A stretch of 38,423 nt of DNA, taken from positions 1 to 38,423 of the forward strand of contig JAQXEE010000119.1 in assembly GCA_029251005.1 (NCBI GenBank), given 5' to 3'. Position numbers and translations under genes: made by a program. The notes beneath the pieces were generated by a model. That model did no database searches. It was not told the DNA's origin and saw nothing but the letters and a program-made list of their open reading frames with translations. This stretch comes from Flavobacteriales bacterium. GTDB taxonomy: Bacteria; Bacteroidota; Bacteroidia; Flavobacteriales_C; GCA-002722245. Shown one piece after another: positions 25,081 to 33,006 of this stretch; positions within the stretch are counted from its first letter, which is position 1; each line of letters starts with the position of its first letter.

Positions 25081-25662
25081 ATGAAAATAGTTCTTATTGA
25101 TTATGGTGCAGGTAATGTCCAATCTGTTAAGTATGCGCTTAACAGGTTAGGGATTGAACCTAGTTTAACCAAAGATCACAACGAAATAAAATCTGCCGAT
25201 AAAGTTATTTTCCCAGGAGTAGGGTCTGCAAAGGCTGCGATGGAACAATTAAAAGCTTCAGGTTTAGATGAATTAATTCCAACGCTCATACAGCCTGTTT
25301 TAGGTATCTGCGTGGGTATGCAATTGATGTGCAAATACTCCGAAGAAGGTAATGTTAAGTGTTTGGGTATTATTGATTCAGAAGTAAAGAAGTTTAAACC
25401 AGGCTTGAAAATACCGCATATGGGTTGGAATAATATTTCAGATTTGAAATCTCCGTTGTTCCAAGGTTTACCAACCGAACATCAAGTTTACTTTGTTCAT
25501 AGTTATTATGTTCCCTTAAATGAATACACGATTGCAACTACCGATTATTCAAATGATTTTAGTGCTGCAATCAAAAAAGATAATTTTTATGCCGTTCAAT
25601 TTCATGCTGAGAAAAGTGGAGATATTGGAGAGCAAATTCTTGAAAAATTTTTAGCGTTATGA
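25081..25662 (+). CDS. hisH: imidazole glycerol phosphate synthase, glutaminase subunit HisH
   Basis: Class I glutamine amidotransferase that passes ammonia to HisF in histidine synthesis. The catalytic triad is visible: Cys77 in GICVGMQ and His175/Glu177 in FHAEKSG. The N-terminus has IDYGAGNVQSV, and FPGVGSA supplies the oxyanion region. The 193-residue length is typical. It is the first gene of a three-gene group: its stop overlaps the hisA start by 4 bp (ATGA), so the two are translationally coupled. A near-consensus box GAAATTTG lies 17 nt upstream of the ATG. HisG, D, C and B genes, which often precede it, are not here. Confidence 0.97.
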   Translation: MKIVLIDYGAGNVQSVKYALNRLGIEPSLTKDHNEIKSADKVIFPGVGSAKAAMEQLKASGLDELIPTLIQPVLGICVGMQLMCKYSEEGNVKCLGIIDSEVKKFKPGLKIPHMGWNNISDLKSPLFQGLPTEHQVYFVHSYYVPLNEYTIATTDYSNDFSAAIKKDNFYAVQFHAEKSGDIGEQILEKFLAL

Positions 25663-26378
25663 TTATAATTCCTGCAATTGATTTAATTGATGCCAAAGCA
25701 GTGCGATTAACAAAAGGTGATTACAACCAGAAAAAAATATACAATGAAAGTCCTTTAGCTGTTGCACAAGAATTTGAAGCAGCTGGTTTTACACATTTAC
25801 ACTTAGTTGATTTAGATGGTGCTAAAAGTGGACACATCATTAATGATAAAGTACTAAGAAATATTACTTCAAATACAAATTTGAAAGTGGATTTTGGAGG
25901 TGGTGTTAAAACCAATGAAGACATCGCTTTAGCATTTGAATGTGGAGCTGTTCAAGTAACTGGTGGAAGTATCGCTGTTAAAAACAGAGAAGTTTTTGAA
26001 GGTTGGTTGAAAGAGTATGGTGATAAAATCATTTTAGGAGCTGATGTAAATGAGCGAAAAATAGCCGTATCAGGTTGGCAAGAAACGACTGATATGGATT
26101 TGTTTACTTTTCTAGCCGATTATCATTCTAAAGGAGCCAAATATGTAATCTGTACAGATATCGCCAAAGATGGTTTGTTACAAGGAAGCTCAAACGATTT
26201 GTATGCTGAAATCATGCAAGAGTTCCCAAAGATCAAGTTAGTAGCATCGGGTGGAGTTACGACTGAAGATGATTTAAAGAAATTAGAAGACATGGGTGTT
26301 TACGGAGCAATTGTTGGTAAAGCAATTTATGAAGGAAGAATTTCATTAGAAACATTGATTAAATATCACAACGTTTAA
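25659..26378 (+). CDS. hisA: ProFAR isomerase HisA
   Basis: Isomerises the ProFAR intermediate of histidine synthesis to PRFAR, the substrate of HisF/HisH. It is a half-barrel-derived TIM barrel of 239 residues: IIPAIDLIDAKAVRLTKGDY at the N-terminus (catalytic Asp in AIDL), FGGGV at the phosphate site, and a second catalytic Asp in TDIAKDG followed by ASGGV. It overlaps hisH by 4 bp and precedes hisF by 3 bp. Confidence 0.97.
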   Translation: MIIIPAIDLIDAKAVRLTKGDYNQKKIYNESPLAVAQEFEAAGFTHLHLVDLDGAKSGHIINDKVLRNITSNTNLKVDFGGGVKTNEDIALAFECGAVQVTGGSIAVKNREVFEGWLKEYGDKIILGADVNERKIAVSGWQETTDMDLFTFLADYHSKGAKYVICTDIAKDGLLQGSSNDLYAEIMQEFPKIKLVASGGVTTEDDLKKLEDMGVYGAIVGKAIYEGRISLETLIKYHNV

Positions 26379-26381
26379 GAT

Positions 26382-27137
26382 ATGTTGTCAAAACGAATAA
26401 TTCCTTGTCTGGATATAAAAGATGGGCGTACTGTAAAAGGTGTGAACTTCATAGGTTTAAGAGATGCAGGCGATCCTGTTGATTTAGCTGAACTATATTC
26501 GAAAGAAGGAGCAGACGAATTGGTGTTTTTGGACATTACGGCAACCCACGAAAAAAGAAAGACTTTATTGGATTTAGTAACACGAGTTGCCGAGCGAATA
26601 AACATTCCTTTTACAGTTGGTGGTGGTATTTCCGAAATTGATGATGCTTATGCATTGTTAAAAGCTGGAGCAGATAAAATCAGTATTAATTCTGCAGCAG
26701 TAAAACGCCCTGAATTAATCAACGAATTAAACACTCATTTTGGCGCTCAATTCGTTGTTGTTGCTATTGATGCAAAAAAGACTGAAGATGGTTGGAAAGT
26801 ATTCTTAAGAGGTGGTAGAGACCGCACAGAGTTAAACCTTTTTGAATGGGCTAAAGAAGTTGAAGAAAGAGGGGCTGGAGAAATCTTGTTCACTTCAATG
26901 AATCATGATGGAACAAAATCTGGATTTGCAAACGAAGAGTTAGCGCGTTTGTCTGAATCATTAAATATTCCAATCATCGCATCAGGTGGTGCTGGTACGA
27001 TGGAACATTTTAAGGACACCTTTATCGAAGGGAAATCAGATGCCGCGCTTGCTGCAAGTATTTTTCACTTTAAAGAAATTTCAATTCCGGATTTAAAAGG
27101 TTACTTGAAACAGGAAAAAATTCCAATAAGATTATAA
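26382..27137 (+). CDS. hisF: imidazole glycerol phosphate synthase, cyclase subunit HisF
   Basis: Cyclase subunit that uses ammonia from HisH to form imidazole glycerol phosphate plus AICAR. The 251-residue TIM barrel has [18 protein letters not shown] at the N-terminus (catalytic Asp11), [13 protein letters not shown] (the second catalytic Asp) and the phosphate site [11 protein letters not shown]. Only 3 bp separate it from hisA. In many relatives hisIE comes next; here a terminator-like hairpin and a 698-bp gene-free stretch follow instead. Confidence 0.97.
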   Translation: MLSKRIIPCLDIKDGRTVKGVNFIGLRDAGDPVDLAELYSKEGADELVFLDITATHEKRKTLLDLVTRVAERINIPFTVGGGISEIDDAYALLKAGADKISINSAAVKRPELINELNTHFGAQFVVVAIDAKKTEDGWKVFLRGGRDRTELNLFEWAKEVEERGAGEILFTSMNHDGTKSGFANEELARLSESLNIPIIASGGAGTMEHFKDTFIEGKSDAALAASIFHFKEISIPDLKGYLKQEKIPIRL

Positions 27138-27143
27138 TAAATG

Positions 27144-27167
27144 GCCGATTTAAAATCAGCTTTTTTA
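27144..27167 (+). terminator. probable terminator after hisF
   Basis: GCCGATT pairs with AATCAGC (one internal mismatch, three-nt loop) and is followed by six T residues, 6 bp past the hisF stop. The stem is weak. Confidence 0.5.
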
Positions 27168-27701
27168 TTTAACCACAATTTGTATATTCTGTGCAGCTAT
27201 ACAGTTTTAATTATAGCCTTCTTTTTTACAGCAGTTTTATTAAATTTTTATGTTTTGATTTTAAATTACTTTCACTGTATCTTAAACTGTTTTTTTTGTT
27301 GAAATTGTTCGGAGAATGCTGTACTCGACAAAACATCTTTTTTATCGGGCAATTATAGGTTCCCATATTTATCAGCTTGTATTCTACAGCAGTTTTTTTT
27401 AAAAAAAAACTATTTTCAATTCTTTTCGCGCGCATTGTATTCTTGATTTAGTTACTCTTCAGGAAAAATTATTTAGCCGTATTCAATTTAAATTGATGTT
27501 TTTTTCACCATCAGATATTTTTTAGATAAATGGCTTTAGGCAGTTGGTGAAATTTGTTCTTGGATTATTGATTTTACCTAGGATTGATTCTTCGAAGTTT
27601 AACGTTTTGGTGGCGATATTTTTTTTCTGTAAAAGGGGATAATTGTATTTCGGATGATTTGATAAACCCAACTTGTGATTTTTTGCCTTTTCGGTAATAG
27701 A

Positions 27702-27724
27702 ATTAAGATTTGGTAAATCTTAAT
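27702..27724. repeat. perfect 10-bp-stem hairpin downstream of the carboxylase gene
   Basis: ATTAAGATTT and AAATCTTAAT flank a 3-nt loop (GGT). It lies 112 bp past the carboxylase stop on that gene's transcript. There is no long T-run after it on the minus strand, so a standard terminator is uncertain; it could be a 3'-end stability element. Confidence 0.5.
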
Positions 27725-27835
27725 GTAAACTTCCAATTAAAAATAGAAGAATAAAGCAGTTTCAAAACATCTAAATTAGAAGCTTTGAAATTAACATAAT
27801 TGATAGAAATTATCAAATAAAGTTTTTGGTAGATT

Positions 27836-29464
27836 TTAAGTCTGAATAACGCCAGGGTTAAATTGCTTTTTAATAGGAGCTTGGTTAGCAGCTTCAATTC
27901 CCATACTAATTACTTTTCGTGTGTCTTTAGGATCGATAATTGCATCAATCCAAAGTCGAGCAGCAGCATAGTAAGGAGATGTTTGAGCATCATATTTTGC
28001 CTGAATAGATGCTAGCATTTCTTTCTGATCTTTCTCACTAACCGTCTCTCCTTTTGCCTTTTTACTACTCATTTGAATTTGGAGTAAAACCTTAGCAGCT
28101 TGAGTACCTCCCATAACAGCAATTTTAGCAGTAGGCCAGGCTACGATCAATCTAGGGTCAAAAGCTTTTCCACACATTGCATAATTTCCGGCTCCGTAAG
28201 AATTCCCCATAACAATAGTGAACTTTGGAACTACAGAGTTACTCATGGCATTAACCATTTTAGCACCGTCTTTAATAATACCAGCCTGTTCTGATCTAGA
28301 TCCAACCATAAAACCAGTAACATCGTGGAAAAAGATTAAAGGTATTTTTTTTTGATTACAACCCATTATAAAACGAGCTGACTTATCTGCGGAGTCATTG
28401 TAAATGACTCCGCCAAAATGCATTTCTCCTTTTTTAGTTTTAACTACTTTACGTTGATTCATCACAATACCTACACTCCAACCATCGATACGAGCATATC
28501 CACAAATAATAGACTTTCCAAAATCAGCTTTGTATTCAGTGAATTTAGAATCATCTACCAAGCGCATAATTATTTCCTTAGAATCGTAAGGTTTGGCTCG
28601 GTCAGAAGGAAGTATTCCGTATAAATCTTGAATAGGGAATTTAGGATTTTTACTTTTTTCTCTTGAGAATCCTGCGTTTTCGGGAGTGCCAAATTTATCA
28701 ACTAGATCACGAATAGTCTCTAAGCACTCTGTATCAGACTCACATTCGTAATCCGTAACACCCGAAATTTCACAATGCGTTTCTGATCCACCTAATGTTT
28801 CGTTATCGATTGTTTCACCAATAGCAGCTTTTACCAAATAAGAACCTGCCAAAAAAATCGTTCCCGTTTTTTTAACAATCAAGGCATCATCACTCATTAT
28901 TGGTAGGTAAGCACCTCCAGCAACACAACTTCCCATCACAGCTGCAATTTGAGGAATCCCCATTGAACTCATTATGGCATTGTTTCTAAATATTCTTCCG
29001 AAGTGTTCTTTGTCTGGAAAAATTTCATCTTGCATTGGTAAGAAAACACCTGCAGAATCCACTAAATATATGATTGGAATTTTGTTTTCCATTGCAATTT
29101 CTTGCGCTCTAAGATTTTTTTTTCCAGTGATTGGAAACCAAGCTCCTGCCTTAACTGTAGCATCATTTGCAACAACAATAACTTGTCGTTTTTTTACATA
29201 ACCTAAAATAACAACAACTCCGCCGCTTGGGCAGCCTCCATGTTCTTTATACATTTCGTTACCAGCAAATGCTCCAATTTCCTGTGAACTTGATTTTTTA
29301 TCCAGTAACTTCTTAATACGTTCTCTGGCAGTTAGTTTTCCTTGACTATGTAATTTTTCGATTCGTTTTTCACCACCGCCTTTATGAACATCTAAGAGTT
29401 TCCTTTTCAAATCGGAAACCATCATGCGCATTTTGTCTTCATTGTTATTGAATTCAATATTCAT
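27836..29464 (-). CDS. acyl-CoA carboxylase beta (carboxyltransferase) subunit, MccB-like
   Basis: Biotin-dependent carboxyltransferase subunit of 542 residues. It closely follows the pattern of methylcrotonyl-CoA carboxylase beta: DSAGVFLPMQDEIFPDKEHF, then FGRIFRNNAIMSS, VMGSCVAGGAYLPIMSDD and GTIFLAGSYLVKAAIGE. The second crotonase-like half contains GFMVGSRSEQAGIIKDGAKM and GNSYGAGNYAMCGKAFDPR. Substrate could be methylcrotonyl-CoA (leucine catabolism) or another branched acyl-CoA. The biotin-carboxylase/biotin-carrier alpha subunit it needs is not in this window. It sits 55 bp after recR with no own promoter box visible, so it may be co-transcribed with the recR operon. Confidence 0.92.
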   Translation of the reverse strand: MNIEFNNNEDKMRMMVSDLKRKLLDVHKGGGEKRIEKLHSQGKLTARERIKKLLDKKSSSQEIGAFAGNEMYKEHGGCPSGGVVVILGYVKKRQVIVVANDATVKAGAWFPITGKKNLRAQEIAMENKIPIIYLVDSAGVFLPMQDEIFPDKEHFGRIFRNNAIMSSMGIPQIAAVMGSCVAGGAYLPIMSDDALIVKKTGTIFLAGSYLVKAAIGETIDNETLGGSETHCEISGVTDYECESDTECLETIRDLVDKFGTPENAGFSREKSKNPKFPIQDLYGILPSDRAKPYDSKEIIMRLVDDSKFTEYKADFGKSIICGYARIDGWSVGIVMNQRKVVKTKKGEMHFGGVIYNDSADKSARFIMGCNQKKIPLIFFHDVTGFMVGSRSEQAGIIKDGAKMVNAMSNSVVPKFTIVMGNSYGAGNYAMCGKAFDPRLIVAWPTAKIAVMGGTQAAKVLLQIQMSSKKAKGETVSEKDQKEMLASIQAKYDAQTSPYYAAARLWIDAIIDPKDTRKVISMGIEAANQAPIKKQFNPGVIQT

Positions 29465-29519
29465 AGCGGTGATTTTTAAATCGTTTTATGTAATTATTTG
29501 GTATAAGGTTTCGCATCAA

Positions 29520-30134
29520 TTAAGATTCGTAAGGAACTCTATTTAAAATACTTTTAGCCAACGTCACTTCATCTGTGTATTCTATTTGTTCCCCAAATGA
29601 AACACCCCTAGCAATTGTAGTGACTTTAACATCAAGACCATTTAATTTTTTATAAAGAAAGAAATTGGTTGTGTCGCCTTCCATGGTAATTCTCAAAGCC
29701 AAAAGAACTTCCTTGATTTCAGGGTTTTGCTTAACGCGATCAATTAAAGATTCTATATTTAAATCGGTTGGTCCAATTCCATCCATTGGAGAAATTACAC
29801 CACCTAAAATGTGATACTTACCTCTAAATTGATGTGTGTTTTCAATTGCTAGTACGTCACGAATATCCTCAACAACACAAATTAATTCGCTATTTCGAGA
29901 AGGAGAGGAGCAAACACTACAAATTTCTAACTCGGTTAAGTTATGACATGTTTTACATTCGTGAATGTTGCTTTTCAGTTCAGCTAATGTTTTACCAAAG
30001 CCTTTTAAAAAATCATCATCTTGCTTTAATAATTGTAAAGCATAACGTTGCGCAGTTTTTCTTCCAACACCTGGAAGGGCGTTAAAATAACTAGCCAGGT
30101 CGTTGATGAATTTTAATGATTGTGGATTATCCAT
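29520..30134 (-). CDS. recR: recombination mediator protein RecR
   Basis: DNA-repair protein of the RecFOR pathway that helps load RecA at gaps. The 204-residue length is typical. It has an N-terminal helix-hairpin-helix (LPGVGRKTAQRYALQLL), a four-Cys zinc finger (CKTC ... CSVC, about residues 58-75) and a Toprim domain (ICVVEDIRDVLAIENT, then GVISPMDGIGPTDL). Its ATG directly abuts the maf stop with no gap, so the two are translationally linked. The acyl-CoA carboxylase gene follows at 55 bp. Confidence 0.97.
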   Translation of the reverse strand: MDNPQSLKFINDLASYFNALPGVGRKTAQRYALQLLKQDDDFLKGFGKTLAELKSNIHECKTCHNLTELEICSVCSSPSRNSELICVVEDIRDVLAIENTHQFRGKYHILGGVISPMDGIGPTDLNIESLIDRVKQNPEIKEVLLALRITMEGDTTNFFLYKKLNGLDVKVTTIARGVSFGEQIEYTDEVTLAKSILNRVPYES

Positions 30135-30719
30135 TTATAGAGTGAAAACACCTTCTTTACTGAGTGCATTGTATAATTTATTCAAAGGAAGTCCCATAAT
30201 GTTATAATAGCAACCATCAATTTTTTGGATTTTAGCTTGTCCAATCCATTCTTGAATTCCGTATGCTCCCGCTTTATCTAAAGGTTCAAATTTATTCACG
30301 TAAAAACGTGCTTCATCTTCGGTTATTTTATCAAATGTTACTTTAGATGAGTTGCTAAAGGATATTTTACGATTATAAAACTGCAGGCAAACACCGGTAA
30401 CAACGTAGTGCTCCTTACCGCTTAACTCCTGAATCATACTTAATGCATCCGTTTTATCATTAGGTTTCCCTAAAATACGATTTTGATAGATAACAACTGT
30501 GTCAGACGTGATAACAACCGTATTTTTTGCTACTTTTCCGTTGTATGGATCTCCTTTTAATCGAGCCAAGTATTCGGGAACATCAAATGGAGATATTTCA
30601 GGAGGGTATGCTTCATCAATATTCAAAACTTGAATTTCAAATTCTACTCCCAATTGTTTTAACAACTCTTGTCTACGAGGTGATTTACTCGCTAATATTA
30701 CTTTTTTGTGTTGAACCAT
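30135..30719 (-). CDS. maf: Maf-family nucleoside triphosphate pyrophosphatase
   Basis: House-cleaning enzyme that hydrolyses non-canonical or pyrimidine NTPs to NMP plus pyrophosphate. The 194-residue protein has the N-terminal signature LASKSPRRQELLKQLG, the metal-site TSDTVVIYQNRILGKP, and the C-terminal block GAYGIQEW followed by YYNIMGLPLNKLY. It lies 2 bp after the ubiA-family gene and abuts recR. The kdsC-ubiA-maf order recalls what is commonly seen in flavobacteria. Confidence 0.96.
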   Translation of the reverse strand: MVQHKKVILASKSPRRQELLKQLGVEFEIQVLNIDEAYPPEISPFDVPEYLARLKGDPYNGKVAKNTVVITSDTVVIYQNRILGKPNDKTDALSMIQELSGKEHYVVTGVCLQFYNRKISFSNSSKVTFDKITEDEARFYVNKFEPLDKAGAYGIQEWIGQAKIQKIDGCYYNIMGLPLNKLYNALSKEGVFTL

Positions 30720-30721
30720 TA

Positions 30722-31678
30722 TTAAACGTTTGTTGCGTAAAGAACAGTAGTTATAACTCCAGTAAGCATAATGATTTTCACTAAATTACTTGCTGTTTGA
30801 TAGTCGTCATTCGATCGAGCTTTGCTTAAGTCGTAAACCAAAAAGACTGATGGGATAATAATTAATAAATAAGCGTAAAAGTAAAAGAACCAAGTATTAA
30901 AAGGATTGAAGTCCAACTCAATGTGAAGCAAATATGCACATGACCCAGCAAAAACAATAGCTAGTAAGTATACAATTGCTTTAGTTACTGTTGTCCCTAA
31001 AGCAATTGGTGCTGTTTTTCCACCAACAGCATAATCACCTTTTTCGTCTTGTAAGTCTTTAATTATTTCACGAATCATAGTAAGTAAAAAGGCAAAGCCA
31101 GCCAGTATAATTGAAAAATTAAATAATACTTTTAGTGGACCTTGTAAAATACTTTGTTTGAACAGGTTGATGTACCCAATTCCTTCAAAAACTAAATATA
31201 CTAAGGGAATGAATGCTGCAGCAATCGCAACAAGAAAATTTCCTATTAGTAAAGAGTTCTTAAAGTAAGTTGAATAAATCCATAGAATTGCAATAGTAAA
31301 AAGATGAATTAAGGCCAATTGGTAATCTCCTTGTTTATCTCCAATATAAACTGCAATAATAATTCCTGCAATATTAAAAATTAGGTAAAGTGAATGCGCT
31401 AACTTCTGAGAAACCCCTTTGTTTATAATGACCTTATTTGGCTTGTTAATTAAATCTGCTTTAATATCATTTAAGTCATTAATAATATACCCAGCCCCCC
31501 CAATTAAGGCTACACTAATACAAAGTAAAAAAGTTTCCAGTAAACCAAGGGTAGAATGACTCATCGAAAACAACCTTCCGATGGCTACTTCAAAAACACA
31601 ATACTTTAACAACAAAATAGTAAGTGCAGATATTGCTAAGTTTTTCCAGCGAATTAAATTTAGAATCGATTTTACCAT
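30722..31678 (-). CDS. UbiA-family prenyltransferase (GGGP transferase-like)
   Basis: A 318-residue polytopic inner-membrane prenyltransferase with about eight hydrophobic segments. The two magnesium/diphosphate-binding motifs are present: NDLNDIKADLINKP (residues 67-80) and REIIKDLQDEKGDYAVGGKT in the second half. Flavobacterial homologues in this gene order are usually labelled geranylgeranylglycerol-phosphate geranylgeranyltransferase, but the prenyl acceptor cannot be read from sequence; quinone or lipid roles are possible. Its ATG overlaps the kdsC stop by 7 bp and maf starts 2 bp after its stop, so it is in the middle of a tight operon. Confidence 0.93.
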   Translation of the reverse strand: MVKSILNLIRWKNLAISALTILLLKYCVFEVAIGRLFSMSHSTLGLLETFLLCISVALIGGAGYIINDLNDIKADLINKPNKVIINKGVSQKLAHSLYLIFNIAGIIIAVYIGDKQGDYQLALIHLFTIAILWIYSTYFKNSLLIGNFLVAIAAAFIPLVYLVFEGIGYINLFKQSILQGPLKVLFNFSIILAGFAFLLTMIREIIKDLQDEKGDYAVGGKTAPIALGTTVTKAIVYLLAIVFAGSCAYLLHIELDFNPFNTWFFYFYAYLLIIIPSVFLVYDLSKARSNDDYQTASNLVKIIMLTGVITTVLYATNV

Positions 31679-32202
31679 ATGTCTGCTTGATCTTTAATTT
31701 CAGGATTAAACCATTTATCTTGAGCTCGCATTACTTTTTCAATAACGTCTCTAACACATCCTTTTCCACCATAAATAGGAGAGATGTATTGAGATATTTG
31801 TTTAATCTCAGTAACCGCATCTCCAGGGCAGGTTGGTAAACCAATTGTATTCATAATCTCATAATCAGGAACATCATCTCCCATGTAAAGAATTTCCTCG
31901 TCTTTTAGATTATAAGTTAATTTTAATTCGTCAAACGAATCCCATTTGTGAGCAGCGCCCATGAAAACATCATGAATACCTAAGCCTGAAAAACGTTTTC
32001 GAACGATCTCATTTTTACCACCAGAGATAATTGCAACTCTATAACCTTTCTTAACGGCTAATTGCAATGCAAAACCATCTTTAACATTCATTGTTCGTGA
32101 TTGTTCGCCTGTTGGTTCAAGAATTACAGATCCATCTGTTAAAACTCCATCAATATCAAAAATGAAGGTGGTGATTTTTGTTAAATTTTCTGGGTATCTC
32201 AT
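31672..32202 (-). CDS. kdsC: HAD-family Kdo-8-phosphate phosphatase (KdsC-like)
   Basis: HAD-superfamily phosphatase of 176 residues that dephosphorylates Kdo-8-phosphate in lipopolysaccharide core synthesis. Motif I is FDIDGVLTDG (D16, D18), motif II lies in VAIISGGKNEIVRKR, and motif III/IV in ILYMGDDVPDYEIM. It is a short C0/C2-lacking HAD protein of the length typical for KdsC. The other Kdo genes (kdsA, kdsB) are not nearby. It heads the minus-strand operon with its own -7 box and overlaps the UbiA gene by 7 bp. Related phosphatases with other sugar substrates share these motifs, so the substrate is inferred. Confidence 0.88.
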   Translation of the reverse strand: MRYPENLTKITTFIFDIDGVLTDGSVILEPTGEQSRTMNVKDGFALQLAVKKGYRVAIISGGKNEIVRKRFSGLGIHDVFMGAAHKWDSFDELKLTYNLKDEEILYMGDDVPDYEIMNTIGLPTCPGDAVTEIKQISQYISPIYGGKGCVRDVIEKVMRAQDKWFNPEIKDQADIW

Positions 32203-32222
32203 GAAATTAAAATAAGTTGTTG

Positions 32223-32230
32223 CAAAAATA
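32223..32230 (-). promoter_or_regulatory. -7 promoter box for the kdsC operon
   Basis: Minus-strand TATTTTTG fits TAnnTTTG and ends 20 nt before the kdsC ATG at 32202. It lies just past the phnA terminator. The upstream sequence gives only a TTTA at the -33 side. Confidence 0.55.
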
Positions 32231-32237
32231 TGTTTTT

Positions 32238-32269
32238 AAAAATGCTGTAAAGGTATTTGCAGCATTTTT
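32238..32269 (-). terminator. terminator after the PhnA-type gene (minus strand)
   Basis: AAAAATGCTG and CAGCATTTTT form a perfect 10-bp stem around a 12-nt loop, with the T-run at its end on both strands. It separates the PhnA-type gene from the kdsC operon. Confidence 0.85.
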
Positions 32270-32304
32270 AATTCAAATTATGTTGTGGAAATAATGTGTT
32301 TGAG

Positions 32305-32886
32305 TCAACTTTTTTTTACGTATTTAGATAAAATAACTATGTATTGACCTTCAACTCTTCCTTCAATGTATTCAGCGTTGTTGGGGTCTAATTTAATGTT
32401 TTTAACAGCAGTACCACGCTTTGCAGTAAAATTTCCACCACCTTTAACATTTAAATCTTGCGTTAAAACAATAGCGTCACCATCTGTTAATCTATTTCCG
32501 TTAATATCTTTATGAATAACAATCTTCTCAACCGATTCATCCAATAAACCTTTTTTAGCCCATGCTAATACATCGTCTTCAAGATAAATCATATCCAATA
32601 AATCTTGCGGCCAACCCTCGGAAGCTAATTTCGAAAGCATTCTGTAAGCAACAACTTTAACCGCGTCTATTTCACTCCACATACTTTCATTTAAACATCT
32701 CCAGTGGTTTGAGTCTGCCGTTTCAGGATTGCTTAATTGATCGTTACAAGTTTTACAAGTCATAATGTTATCCTGCCCTCCGCGGTTAGATGTCGGTTTC
32801 ACTTCAAAAACAATTAAGTCATTAGTTGCTGTACATAATTCACATTGATAACCGCTTCTTTCTTGTAATTCTTGTTCGATGTTCAT
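32305..32886 (-). CDS. PhnA-domain zinc-ribbon protein
   Basis: A 193-residue cytoplasmic protein. N-terminal zinc ribbon: two CxxC pairs (CELC near residue 16 and CKTC about 30 residues later). Between them and the C-terminal PhnA domain lies a helical insert of about 60 residues. The PhnA domain reads DINGNRLTDGDAIVLTQDLN, then GNFTAKRGTAVKNIKL and ends GQYIVILSKYVKKS. The E. coli protein (YjdM/PhnA) is only about 111 residues, so this is the longer form common in this phylum. Despite the historical name, PhnA is not a component of carbon-phosphorus lyase, and no phn genes are nearby; the function is unclear. It is divergent from the 477-residue gene. Confidence 0.9.
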   Translation of the reverse strand: MNIEQELQERSGYQCELCTATNDLIVFEVKPTSNRGGQDNIMTCKTCNDQLSNPETADSNHWRCLNESMWSEIDAVKVVAYRMLSKLASEGWPQDLLDMIYLEDDVLAWAKKGLLDESVEKIVIHKDINGNRLTDGDAIVLTQDLNVKGGGNFTAKRGTAVKNIKLDPNNAEYIEGRVEGQYIVILSKYVKKS

Positions 32887-33006
32887 ATTGCGAATTTTAC
32901 ATAAAGTTAGCGCGAATAATCAAATATTCTATTGATTAATTTTTCTCCAACAATTTCATTAGATTTACGTAAATAGTAGTAGTTAAATCTTCTTAAAGGC
33001 TTCAGA

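Larger units (their letters stand above)
27138..27835. other. 698-bp gene-free gap between convergent hisF and acyl-CoA carboxylase genes
   Basis: The longest non-coding stretch in the window, very AT-rich, with no believable coding frame on either strand. It holds a terminator-like hairpin just after hisF, a duplicated ACAGCAGTTTT (27228 and 27386), a 12-bp palindrome CAATTTAAATTG at 27484-27495 and a perfect hairpin at 27702-27724. I recognise no RNA gene and no remnant of a lost protein. Confidence 0.6.

Noticed and set aside
27226-27435. 69-codon minus-strand frame in the large gap
   Set aside because: Lys/Asn/Phe-rich product typical of random AT-rich sequence, no promoter box, and it runs through a poly-A/poly-T hairpin.
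32305-32886. Phosphonate-utilisation operon
   Set aside because: Only the PhnA-type protein is present; no C-P lyase or phosphonate transport genes are nearby and PhnA is not part of C-P lyase.
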